This document shows, piece by piece, positions 10,010-18,766 of a stretch of DNA of 20,250 nt. A program made the position numbers and the translations under genes. Under the pieces are notes generated by a model, which did no database searches, was not told the origin of the DNA, and worked only from the letters and a program-made list of their open reading frames with translations. Position 1 is the stretch's first letter, and every line of letters begins with the position of its first letter. This stretch comes from Porogramme epimiltina (taxonomy: Eukaryota > Basidiomycota > Agaricomycetes > Polyporales > Polyporaceae): NCBI GenBank assembly GCA_900155495.1, contig FTLJ01000579.1, forward strand, positions 1 to 20,250. The letters are read 5' to 3'.

Positions 10010-10730
10010 GGATGCGGAGTACATACGTGCGCGGATGGGAGTCAATTGAAAACGTGCCTCGACATCCCGGTGCTCGACGACCGCATCTGTTCGGGCGCGA
10101 CAGAACTCTCGCCGAGGCAGTCGTGTGCTTCACGCCGCGGAAAGATGCTGCACGGCGCGTGTCCCGGCCGCAATACTCGGGGCTCAGCGTCGACTGCGCC
10201 CAAGCGCAAGTTGTGCCGCCTGCTTCCCCCCCGTTTGCGGTCTGACGGTCAGGCACCTCTGTACGTTAGTTTAAGAAATGCGGACCACCCCTGATGATGA
10301 TGCTGCCGCAGCGCCGCCCTGCGTGCGCGCGCGCTTGCGGCGCGCACAATTTGACTGACCGTAGGCCTCTAGCGGGAGCCAACGGCAAAGCAATGTCCTC
10401 CGGCCGAGCCGCCAGCAATAAGCAATAACGGCCTGCGGTTTAGCACCAGGGTCGGCACCTGTAATGGCGGAGAAGCCGGGGCGGTAGCAGTCTTGGGCAT
10501 CCATAACTTAAATGGCACTAGTCGTGCCGGTGCAGGCCCGCGGGTCGCGGGGCACCTCTGCTCCGCCGTCGGTAGGCATCGGACGGTGTGTACTGGAAGG
10601 AGCCAGACCCGACGACGACGCCCGCGGAGGAGAGGGGCAGCACAGCTGGCAATGCCTGAGATGGCGGGGTGCGGGGTGCGACTGAATGGTCCGGGGAGGA
10701 CGCGGCAGGGCGCGGCCGGGGTGCAACGGG
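10010..10730. other. Intergenic region upstream of the kinase promoter, weak coding hint
   Basis: One plus-strand frame is open from 10010 to 10294 with balanced codon use (for example LDIPVLDDRICSGATEL), and a GTACGT donor-like hexamer sits at 10261. No start codon is convincing and no family is recognised. A GC-rich 8-bp inverted repeat pairs 10323-10330 with 10340-10347. From about 10440 the plus strand is G-rich. Confidence 0.35.
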
Positions 10731-11056
10731 GGGCTGACATAATATTAGGCCAAGGCGCAGGAGGCTAGTAAGAGCATTAGAACGATGCTTATACACTGCT
10801 TACGGAGTGTTAGAGCGTCTGGTTTACGCTTATTGGCGAGCGCTCTCATTTGAAAGCACTGGTGGCACTGGTAAGCGACTCCCGACGACGACGTGCTCCG
10901 CTGGACCCTCCTTTATTCCCCCGTCCCTGTTGCCCCCGCATACTCCCTCCTGCGCCGCCTGGCGTCGTACTGAGCCGGTCGTGTTTGAGTTGAGACAACT
11001 GTCGTTCCTTCATCATCTCCCATCACTCGTCTGTCGGACTTACTTGGTCGGCCAAC
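10731..11056 (+). promoter_or_regulatory. Likely promoter and 5' leader of the AGC kinase gene
   Basis: The interval holds an AT-rich TAATATTA-like motif near 10740, an inverted CCAAT box (ATTGG, 10832-10836), and pyrimidine-rich tracts at about 10907-10960 and 11004-11035, typical of fungal transcription-start regions. There is no ATG between 10788 and 11056, so 11057 would be the first start codon if transcription begins in the pyrimidine tracts. If it begins further upstream, the ATG at 10785 would open a 22-codon upstream frame ending at 10853. A GTAAGC at 10871 could mark a leader intron, but no good acceptor is seen. Start sites are inferred. Confidence 0.5.
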
Positions 11057-14000
11057 ATGGTGCACTCTAGTCCCCATACCGAAAACGTCAGCCCCGTCAT
11101 TCCCCACCATTCTCCTCTTCCCGTCCACCCTCTGTCCCCGACGTCGCCCAGTAGCCAGCCTGCATGGAAGTCAATATTCAAGATAGGTAGCCAGTCCAAG
11201 AAGGTCGTCAACGCCTCCCTCACGCTCGACACCAGTGCCATACACGCCTCTCCTGGCTCCCTGACTCCCCTTACATCCGCTTCTATTCCCACCCAATCTC
11301 TGTCGCCGGATCGACGTTCTTCGTATAACTCGTCGAATACGCTCTCGAGCGACTCCAACCCTTCCATGCCCACGCGAGCCATGCACCAAACGCCGCCCAC
11401 GCCAGACTACTTCCACCACACGCCTTCGTCCGAGATCGAGGCTTCCCATTCGTCCGACAAGCCGCGTTCCAAGAAGCGGCCGGACAAGCAGAAGATGCTC
11501 GGCCGCAAGGCGCCCCAGACCGCCAACTCATCGCAGCTCTCCTTCATGCCCCCCACGCCGACGACGCCCTCGCGCACGGGCCTCCACGGCGGCCCGCTCT
11601 CGCCCAAGGCGATCGGGGCGAACGCGTCGCGCTTCATCCGCCGCGTCGCGTCCGCGCCGAACGCGAAGGGCCTCTTCGCGCTCGGCGGCCGCTCGAACGG
11701 CACGTCGACGACGCGGAACGGCCTCCTCTCGCCCGGCGAGCCCGTCCCGCCGATGCCCGAGTCCGCGTACGAGCAGGGCACGAACTCGCTCGAGACGCTC
11801 TCCTCGGCGTCCTCCCGCGGCGGGGGCGCACCCACGAGGCAGGCGCGCTCGGCGAGCACGAACGCCTCGTTCAGGGCGAAGGACCGCCTCGCCGGCGCGC
11901 AGGCGGCCGCGGAGGGGCCGGGCAAGATCGCGTTCCGGCGGACGTATTCGAGCCACTCGATCAAGGTCAAGTCGGTGAGTCGCTGGTCTCGGATTGCGCG
12001 ATCGCGTCCCGTCTGCGTTATTAAACGGTCCGCACTCGGGCGTAGGTGGAGGTCGGGCCAGGCAGCTTCCACAAGATCAAAATGCTGGGAAGGGGAGACG
12101 TCGGCAAGGTGTACCTTGTGCGGGAAAAGAAGAGCGGAAAGCTCTTCGCGATGAAAGGTGCGCTCGTCATATCACCGATTGGCACTGAACGGACGGCCTT
12201 GACACGGCAAACAGTGCTCTCGAAGAAGGAGATGATAGAGCGGAAGAAGATCAAACGCGCCTTGACGGAGCAGGAGATCCTCGCGACGGCGAATCACCCG
12301 TTCATCGTGACGCTATACCACTCCTTCCAATCGGACAACTACCTCTACTTCTGCATGGAGTACTGTATGGGCGGCGAGTTCTTCCGCGCGCTGCAGTCGC
12401 GGCCCGGCAAGTGTCTGTCAGAAGACGCCGCGCGGTTCTACGCAGCGGAGGTGACGGCGGCGCTGGAGTACCTGCACCTCATGGGGTTCATTTACCGGGA
12501 CTTGAAGCCAGAAAGTACGTGCGCGTCACCGGTAGATCCGGCGGGCCCTTCGCGGGGCTCTCCCGCGAAGGCGGCCGCGCCTCTTCTGCTGCGTCCTGCG
12601 TCCTGTGCTGTGCTGACTAACGTGACGCAATCAGATATCCTTCTGCACCAGTCCGGGCACATAATGCTATCCGATTTCGACCTAGCCACGCAGTCGAAGG
12701 CGCGTGGCGGGCAGCCCGCGGCGGTACACACGGAGGAGAATGGGGTACGCCACGCTGCTTCCATGCTTCGGTCATGATGCCTAACCGACACGATCACTTT
12801 TTTTCTGTTGCCCCGTCAGACACCCCTAATCGACACTAGGGCGTGCACCGCTGACTTCCGGGCGAACTCCTTCGTAGGGACAGAGGGTATGTGGCCCGTG
12901 TTCAGCGTCGATCTGCGGGAGAAGAGCGATGCATTGACGTGGACGGCCTTCTCTAGAGTACATCGCTCCCGAGGTCATTCAAACGTCTGGTCATACTTCT
13001 GCCGTCGACTGGTGGACGCTGGGCATTCTCATCTACGAGATGATCGTAAGTGATACGTTCATTTCGTGGCGGGTCCCGGGGCCCTTGGCGAGCAAGTGGT
13101 TGACGTATTGGGGTCGTCCACAGTATGCCACTACTCCGTTCAAGGGGGTCGAGAGGAACGACACGTTCCATAATATATTGAACCTACCCGTTCATTTCCG
13201 AGACACGCCGAAGGTGTCACCGTAAGCACGTTCTGGCCTAGTTTTGTCGTGCGCCGAGCCACTAACGCTACCGTGATATGCCCATTACGTGCTTTCTTCA
13301 TAGCGCTGGCAAGGATGTCATCACGCGTTTACTCGATAAGCGCGAATGGACACGCCTGGGCAGCAAGAGCGGCGCCTCGGAGGTCAAGCAGCACAAATGG
13401 TTCGCCAAAATCAATTGGGGTCTTTTGCGGAACACGCAACCACCGGTGAGTTTCCCACCACACTCTCGTTCGTACCCACTTCGCCCAATTCGGCATGTGC
13501 GGATGGGGACACTTTGGCCATGTGCTCTGGGGGAGTCTGAGCGCATGTGTTATGACGGTGATGGCCCCCGGCGCGCAGTCCGGCTGAGCTTATGTGGGCG
13601 TATGCTCCGCGGCGTTGGATTGGCCAACCAGCGGCCTGATAGCCTCGCGCACCCCCAAGTCGCTCTATGCGGGCGCGCTGAGATCCTGCATCTGGCGTCA
13701 AGAATTTGCCGGATATGGAAGATCCGTCGCTCCCCGCACCCAGATCCCGATCGACTCGTCGGCGAGATTGCGTCGTCTTCTCGCCAGCTGCTACGCGGGA
13801 TAGCGATATGCAAATGAACTCGCTTGCGATGTCATCATCGTCCCGCCGCGCCGGCGCCCGCCCATATCTTTCCCATTCCGTCGCCCGCCGCATTTCTGGC
13901 GGTTTAGCCGACAGGGTGGTCTCGGCCACTTGCTCTCTTCTCATCGCTGTGCAGTTCGCTGACCATCTCTTCTCCTATGATGCAATGATCTTCCTGCACA

Positions 14001-14263
14001 CCGCCCACCCGCTTGCCCACCCATCACAGATCGTGCCCACGGCCTCGAATGGGATCGACGCGGTGAACTTCAGGCAGATGCACGAGTCCACATCGTTGAA
14101 CCTCGAAAGGCAAACGCCCATCAAAGCGGTTGCAGGATCAGGGATACCTGGTTCCCCCGGCCTCCCCATGGACGACGGCCTAGATCCGCCACCACCACCC
14201 CATGCCACGGACGAGTTCAGTGCATTCTCAAGTATCACGCTGCAATACGACGGCGAAAGCTAG
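11057..14263 (+). CDS. AGC-family Ser/Thr protein kinase, Fpk1/Kin82/NRC-2 (flippase kinase) type
   Basis: Exons: 11057-11974, 12046-12157, 12215-12514, 12635-12744, 12820-12886, 12957-13045, 13124-13221, 13304-13445, 14030-14263 (689 aa). The start is the first ATG after the leader, with A at -3 and G at +4. Residues 1-306 are Ser/Pro/Thr-rich and probably disordered, with a conserved-looking AWKSIFKIG near 36. The kinase core spans about 314-598: glycine loop GRGDVG (321-326), ATP lysine K343, helix-C E362, YRDLKPEN with catalytic D439, metal-binding DFD (457-459) in place of DFG, NSFVGTEEYIAPE (496-508), DWWTLG and RLG. The tail carries an AGC-like hydrophobic motif FSAF (675-678). Yeast Fpk1/2 phosphorylate Dnf flippases at the plasma membrane, and Neurospora NRC-2 acts in development; the same role is inferred here. 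The family call is firm, the gene name less so. Confidence 0.95.
11975..12045 (+). other. Kinase intron 1, 71 nt, phase 0
   Basis: The donor is GTGAGT and the acceptor TAG. It separates the disordered N-terminal region from the exon that opens the kinase domain ([10 protein letters not shown]). Retention would shift the frame. Confidence 0.9.
12158..12214 (+). other. Kinase intron 2, 57 nt, phase 1
   Basis: The donor is GTGCGC (weak) and the acceptor CAG. Splicing rebuilds the FAMKVLSKK sequence right after the ATP-binding lysine. The intron is a multiple of three with no in-frame stop, so an unspliced message would insert 19 residues after K343. Confidence 0.9.
12515..12634 (+). other. Kinase intron 3, 120 nt, phase 1
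   Basis: The donor is GTACGT, with overlapping CTGAC/CTAAC branch sites at 12613-12621 and a TCAG acceptor. Splicing completes the Asn codon of DLKPEN in the catalytic loop. The intron is a multiple of three without in-frame stop and holds a perfect 10-bp hairpin at 12547-12571. Confidence 0.95.
12547..12571 (+). other. Perfect hairpin inside kinase intron 3
   Basis: CCTTCGCGGG at 12547-12556 pairs with CCCGCGAAGG at 12562-12571 across a 5-nt loop (GCTCT). The stem is ten base pairs, eight of them G-C. In the pre-mRNA it would shorten the distance between donor and branch site in the longest of the ordinary introns. Confidence 0.9.
12745..12819 (+). other. Kinase intron 4, 75 nt, phase 0
   Basis: The donor is GTACGC, with a CTAAC branch site at 12781-12785, a T/C tract and a GTCAG acceptor. 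It joins ENG to TPLIDTR in the long insert between DFD and the activation segment. Retention meets an in-frame TGA at 12775-12777. Confidence 0.9.
12887..12956 (+). other. Kinase intron 5, 70 nt, phase 1
   Basis: A consensus GTATGT donor and a TCTCTAG acceptor. Splicing restores GTEEYIAPE, the conserved activation-segment motif, which fixes both boundaries. Confidence 0.95.
13046..13123 (+). other. Kinase intron 6, 78 nt, phase 0
   Basis: A consensus GTAAGT donor and a CCACAG acceptor. It joins IYEMI to YATTPFKG, giving the continuous subdomain IX-X sequence expected of the family. Confidence 0.95.
13222..13303 (+). other. Kinase intron 7, 82 nt, phase 2
   Basis: The donor is GTAAGC, with a CTAAC motif at 13262-13266 and a TTCATAG acceptor. 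Splicing gives [14 protein letters not shown]. The boundary residues are slightly less certain than for the other introns because this loop varies in the family. Confidence 0.85.
13446..14029 (+). other. Kinase intron 8, unusually long (584 nt), phase 0
   Basis: A consensus GTGAGT donor, a CTGAC branch-like site at 13959-13963, a pyrimidine-rich run and an ATCACAG acceptor. It joins LLRNTQPP to IVPTASNG, which is continuous in family members. It is five to ten times longer than the other introns. The frame from exon 8 stays open for 123 codons to a TGA at 13815-13817, and the frame of exon 9 is open back to at least 13706. Confidence 0.85.
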
Positions 14264-15480
14264 AGCGCGCGCCTCCGTGTGGCGGCGTGGGATCGTCCGT
14301 GGCCCTTCCCCGTCCCGGAGCGGGGGCTGCTTAGGGGGTGGCGAGTTTTGGAAGTCGGTTCCGTCGGCGTGTCGGTGTGTACCTCGACACGCTCCCGCGG
14401 CAGCCAGGGGTCTTCCTGGGAATCGGTTTGGTCGCCGGTCGACGTCCTACGCTAACGATCGACACCGCGAGCAAACGCGGTAGATCGGAGCGCGCTCTTG
14501 TCGGCGACCTGATCTGAACCACCTCCTTTCTCCCCCGGCTCTTTCGGTGACCCACACTTCCTCCCCATGCATCAATCTCCTCCCCCCTATGCTTCCTCCG
14601 ACCCCGCACGGCTCGGGAATATAACACCGGACGCGGACCCATAACGGAACCCCTTATTCCCTCGCATTCACATTGCATGAACCCTGCTGCTGCTCTGGAT
14701 CCGCCGCTGTTATCGCTTATTGTGTATGTCTGCGCCCCGCTTTTGTCTCTGACGCACGTCATCTCCTTCTCTCCGTCGCTTCGCTGGGTAGACTGTCGGC
14801 CGCGTGCCTGGGGACTCGGTGCACCGCTCGCACGAGACCCTGGCGCGGCCGACGCGGACGTTCTTGCTTGGTTACTGGTGTCATTGTCTTCTCACCACAT
14901 GTCATTCTGCATTTTTCCCCCACTTCATTCTGCGTCGTCCTCTCGTTATCCCAACCCTCTCGCTACGTCTCTCTCCTCATCGTGCACAGACCCAACTAGC
15001 CACCCCCACTGTATTATCATCGGCCCGTCCCCCTCACTTTCCACGATCGTCTCCGCTTCATATAGTGTTCCCGCGTCCGTCGACCCGTTCGCGCGCCCCC
15101 ATATCAATACCGTACTCGTAAATACGCACTACTACCCCACTGACTCTGCTCGCTGTTTACCCTGTACAACCCAGTTACCCCTCAAAGCCACACGCTCCTG
15201 CGCCTCCATCCTTCCCCTCCCCGGGGCGGGCTTTCTTCCCGCTGCCGCCGTGGCACGCGCGCGCCGCGCGCCCCCGTTCATAGAATACCAAGTAGGTTAC
15301 GAGCTCGGGCACCCCCGTAATGGCCTTCATTCCCCAATCCCCCCCAGACCGCCCGCGCCCGAGCCCGCGTCCGTGTGCGTGTGCGTGTGTGTGTGTGTCT
15401 GCGTGCGTGCGTGCCTGGCTCCCTTCACGCTAAGCAAGGCAAAATAACGTTACGCCCCCCCTTTTCCATCTGCGCCGCCC
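14264..15480 (+). other. Pyrimidine-rich 3' flank of the kinase gene, no gene recognised
   Basis: From about 14500 the plus strand is C/T-rich with T-rich patches (TTATTGTGTATGTC near 14717), compatible with a 3' untranslated region and downstream DNA. A 256-codon frame (14677-15447) begins MNPAAALDPPLLSLIVYV, but its residues follow the C/T bias, it lacks recognisable domains and it runs into the GT microsatellite. I do not call it a gene. No clear AATAAA is seen. Confidence 0.45.
15372..15414 (+). repeat. GT-rich microsatellite, (GTGTGC)n, (GT)n and (GCGT)n
   Basis: It is a compound repeat of alternating purine-pyrimidine steps, GTGTGCGTGTGC then GTGTGTGTGTGT then GCGTGCGTGCGT, with the potential to adopt Z-DNA. 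It lies close to the switch from a pyrimidine-rich to a G-rich plus strand. Confidence 0.95.
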
Positions 15481-15640
15481 CGCGCCCCGTGTCCCGCGTC
15501 CCGCGCTCGGGGGTGCGACCCGGCCTCGCGTCGCCCGGAGAGCAGCGGTCGCCCGAACAGGGCCGGGCTGGGTGGCTGGGTGGACGCGCGCGGGAGGTGC
15601 TCCGAAGCTCGAACGTCGAACGTCAGGGGCGAAGTCCCAA

Positions 15641-15675
15641 GGGGGAAGGGGAAGGTGGGGGAAGGGGGAAGGGGG
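15641..15675 (+). other. G-quadruplex-forming motif
   Basis: Four runs of four or five G are separated by AA or by AAGGT linkers (GGGGGAAGGGGAAGGTGGGG, then two more G5 runs). It meets the usual G3+N1-7 pattern with very short loops, and the purine-only character apart from one T also suits triplex formation. Confidence 0.85.
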
Positions 15676-16102
15676 CATCTCGCGCCCTCGAGACTCGCGA
15701 GCGGCGCGGGTTCGGGCTTCTGCGGTCCACCCTCCCTGCCTGGATCCCGAACTCTGGGTCCCGTCTCCCGTCTCCTGGATCGTGCCCGCGGCGCGGGGGG
15801 GGATGGGGGGCTTCTCGCGCTTCTCCCAAACCGCGGCGGGCGCGCTTCTCGCGCGCACCTGCGAACCCGCGAACCGAGGGCTAGCTCGCGAGCTTGAGAG
15901 ATCTGTGTATGTGCGCGGCGCGCGTGGACGGGCGGCCCGCGGGAAGCTGGGAGCTGGGATCTGGAATATGGGCGGGCGCGCGAGCGCCCGCCCCGGCGAA
16001 GCGGGATTGAAGATGGGCTCGGGCTCGCCGCTCGGTATGCGGGGTGGTGCGGTGTGGTGAGGAAGCACCGGCGTGACGAATCCGTCTCGAGGGGGCGGGA
16101 TA

Positions 16103-16122
16103 ACAGCAGCAGCAGCAGCAGC
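16103..16122 (+). repeat. Trinucleotide repeat (CAG)n
   Basis: About six CAG units lie just before a G-rich block. There is no sign that they lie in a coding exon. Confidence 0.95.
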
Positions 16123-16150
16123 GGTGCAGAGCAGCGCATGGGATGGGGCA

Positions 16151-16195
16151 GGGGGGGGGGGGGACCCGGCCCNNGGGGGGGGGGGGGGGGGGGGG
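16151..16195 (+). repeat. Poly-G tracts flanking two undetermined bases
   Basis: A G13 run (16151-16163), a short ACCCGGCCC spacer, NN at 16173-16174, and a G21 run (16175-16195). The N bases show that the assembly could not resolve the tract, so its true length and the frame across it are unknown. Confidence 0.95.
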
Positions 16196-17318
16196 ACCCT
16201 GCCCGCCTGCCGTACGTGCGTGCAGGGCGCGCGCACTAGCAGCAGCTTGGCCGCCGCGGAAGTGAACGTTGCGAGCGGCGCGGGGTGCTCGATCGCCCGA
16301 ATTCGATGTGCACCGCACCCTGCCTAGCAGCCACCCCGGGGGGGCCGTAGCGGTGCAACGCGCAGATGCTGTTCCGGGCGCTGGCGTTCGTTGGAGGGAG
16401 GAGAGAGAGGGGTGGGGGGCGCTGCCGCGGCCGCGGCCGCTCGCGCCCTGCAGCCGTGTGGCACTACTTTGCGGACGCACTAAGCACTACGTGCGCGCTA
16501 CGTCACGCCCGAGCGCGCGCGCGCGCGATCCTCCCTGCCTCGCGGCGAGTCTATCATGGGGCCGCGGCGCGAAAGGGTTGCTTGTTTTTTTACCCTCTGG
16601 CGCGCCGTGACGCTCCCGGTATGGAGCCCGCGCCTCGTACGCCGAGCCTCGAAGCTCGAGCCTCAAGCTCCGGAGCCCGCTCGTTCAGGAGCCCGGCGGG
16701 GGCGGAGCACCGCGGTATCTGCGCAACGCTATCGCGCGCAGCGGAGGCAGGATGGGAGGTCGCGAGACGCGAGACGCGGGGTGGGGCTTCCCGGGCCCTC
16801 GGTGGCTGTAGGCGACTAGGAGGGGCTTGCAGCTGGCACACGGCACGGCCCATCGCAGGGAGGGCGCGGAGAACGGGGGTGGGGAGGGGGGCAGGCTTCG
16901 AGGGCTGCGCCGCGTTTCAAGGAACGCGCGCGGGGAGGCGCGTCTTGGCCTCCCGGGCGAAACAGCGAGAAAGAGACAAGGGCGACACAGGACACAGACG
17001 GACTCGATCGGGAGGGTGCGCGAGGGGGTCGGGGTGCCATGGGGCGGGGGCCACGGGAGGGCGGAAGTGAACGCGGGCGGGCGCTCGCGCGAAACGCGAC
17101 CCGCGTCGTGGGCACGCTGCTGGTAGTGTTTAGTGATGTTGGTGGTGCTGGTGCTGGGGCTAGTGGCCCGGCTGGCCCGCGCGCGTGCGTGCATGCGTGC
17201 CCGCAGTGCGTGCCCGTCCGAACGGGTCGCGGGCAGCGCACCGGCGCGCAGGGCCGCGCGACCGCTACTTGCGGGGCCCCTCGATCGTCGAGGAGGCGTC
17301 GACGGCTCGAGCCCGGGG

Positions 17319-17343
17319 GCGGCTCGCGGCTCGCGGCTCGCGG
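17319..17343 (+). repeat. Heptamer repeat (GCGGCTC)n
   Basis: About three tandem copies of GCGGCTC end in GCGGA, a small minisatellite in G-rich DNA. Confidence 0.85.
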
Positions 17344-17997
17344 ACGGCGAATTCGCTTAATGGACGGACGCTCGGGGCGTGCGCGCGGGGACCTGGCGGG
17401 CGAGAGGCCCCACCCCCACCCTCCCTCCCCGCTCTCCTTCGGCCCTGTGCCCGCGAGCAGGCAGGCCAGATAGACGCGGCGGGTGCGCGGAGGCCCTCGC
17501 GGGGGAAGGCAGGGCGAGCCGAGCCGATAGGGCCCCAATTGTGCTCGGGCGAGCAAGCACGGCCGGACCCGAGCAAGAGCATCGCGTGTGCACGGGTGGG
17601 TGCGCACGCGCCCGCGCCCGCGCGGCCCGTCTGTTCTGCGCGAACGGGCTGCAGCGGACGGCGTGTGACGTGCGCGGGGAGGCTGACTGCACTGAGGTGG
17701 CTGGCCGACCGACCCCCACCCTCCCCCCACGCCCGCACCCGGCCGCACACGCGCGCCCACGGCGCGTGCGGCACCTGTGCAGCGTCGACCCGCGGGGACG
17801 GCACCGCAGAAGGAGGTGTCGATAGGTCGATAGGAAGGGGAAGGGGGGGTGCGCGCGACGGAACTCAAAGTCGTGCTTGGACGCGCGCGCGTCGGGCGGG
17901 AGGGAGTGCGTGCGTGCCATTGAGTCTCTGGCTGGCGTTGACAGACTGCATCATGGGCGTACGGTATCGATCATGCGGGGGCTGCTGGAGCGCGGGG

Positions 17998-18024
17998 TCT
18001 GGCACATCTGGCACATCTGGCACC
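17998..18024 (+). repeat. Three tandem copies of a 9-mer (TCTGGCACA)
   Basis: Two exact copies of TCTGGCACA are followed by TCTGGCACC. The unit length is a multiple of three and the unit is less GC-biased than its surroundings. On the minus strand it reads as Cys-Gln-Met triplets in one frame. Confidence 0.95.
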
Positions 18025-18588
18025 TGGAACTGTCACCCGGACGCGGACGCGCGCAGATGTGGGTACGGCCGCGGGGAGAGAGAGAGCCTGCGCGGAGTGG
18101 ACAGACGGGCAGGAGGGGAAGGAGCTGGGGGCCCTGCTTCCAGATCGCCGGCCATGCCTCGTCGTTTCGAGCGTCGAGCGGTGCAGTGTCACGGCGCGAC
18201 GCGACGCGATGTGGTGTGGCGCGGAAGTGCGGGAGCCTGGGGGGGTGCGAGTCGCCCCCTCCACCCCTTCGTCTGGGCTCGCTCGTCGCTCCGTCTGGCG
18301 CTCCCGCTCTCCCATGCTTCACCGCCAGGCTCCTCCTAGGAGCCCGCAGCGGGCCAGTCAGCACCGCGCGCCCGCTCGCGCGGCGGCTGCGGCCCCAGGT
18401 ATCAATACACTCTATCATCATCGCGGGCCCCATGTCTCCCGCATCATCACCACAGCCCGTGCAGGGTCCTCGGGCCCCCCTTTCTCTTTCGCTTTCTCGC
18501 TCGAGCCCCCTGCACCCCGGCGCGGCCGCGGTGGATGGGCGCCGCCAGTCCGACGCCGTACGGCGGCTCGCGGCGCCACCCCGGGTGT

Positions 18589-18601
18589 GGGGGGGGGGGG
18601 G
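18589..18601 (+). repeat. G13 homopolymer
   Basis: An uninterrupted run of thirteen G. Length errors are likely here. Confidence 0.95.
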
Positions 18602-18735
18602 TGGCCTTCCAGCGCGGGCGTTTGACTGGAACGGAGCGGCACAGGACAGGCAGGCAGGCAGATCTCCCCGGGGCGCGTCGCTGGAGTCTAAAAAATACGC
18701 TCCATCCGTCGCCGTCGCGTCGACGGCGTTGTCGC

Positions 18736-18766
18736 GGTCGTCGTCGTCGTCATCGGCGTCGTCGCG
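18736..18766 (+). repeat. Trinucleotide repeat (TCG)n
   Basis: TCG/GTC units are interrupted by CATCGG. On the minus strand one frame reads an Asp run, which makes that open frame look deceptively protein-like. Confidence 0.9.

Noticed and set aside
11039..11044. GTAAGT donor-like hexamer on the minus strand next to the kinase start
   Set aside because: Antisense to the leader, with no matching exon or acceptor.
11407..12072. 221-codon minus-strand frame antisense to kinase exon 1
   Set aside because: It mirrors the high third-position GC of the sense gene; the sense strand has domain and splice evidence, this has none.
13808..13815. ATGCAAAT octamer in kinase intron 8
   Set aside because: It matches an animal octamer-factor site, which has no known meaning in fungi; expected by chance.
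14677..15447. 256-codon frame downstream of the kinase with hydrophobic N-terminus
   Set aside because: The hydrophobic start resembles a signal or membrane segment, but the rest follows C/T bias and ends in a GT microsatellite; no supporting context.
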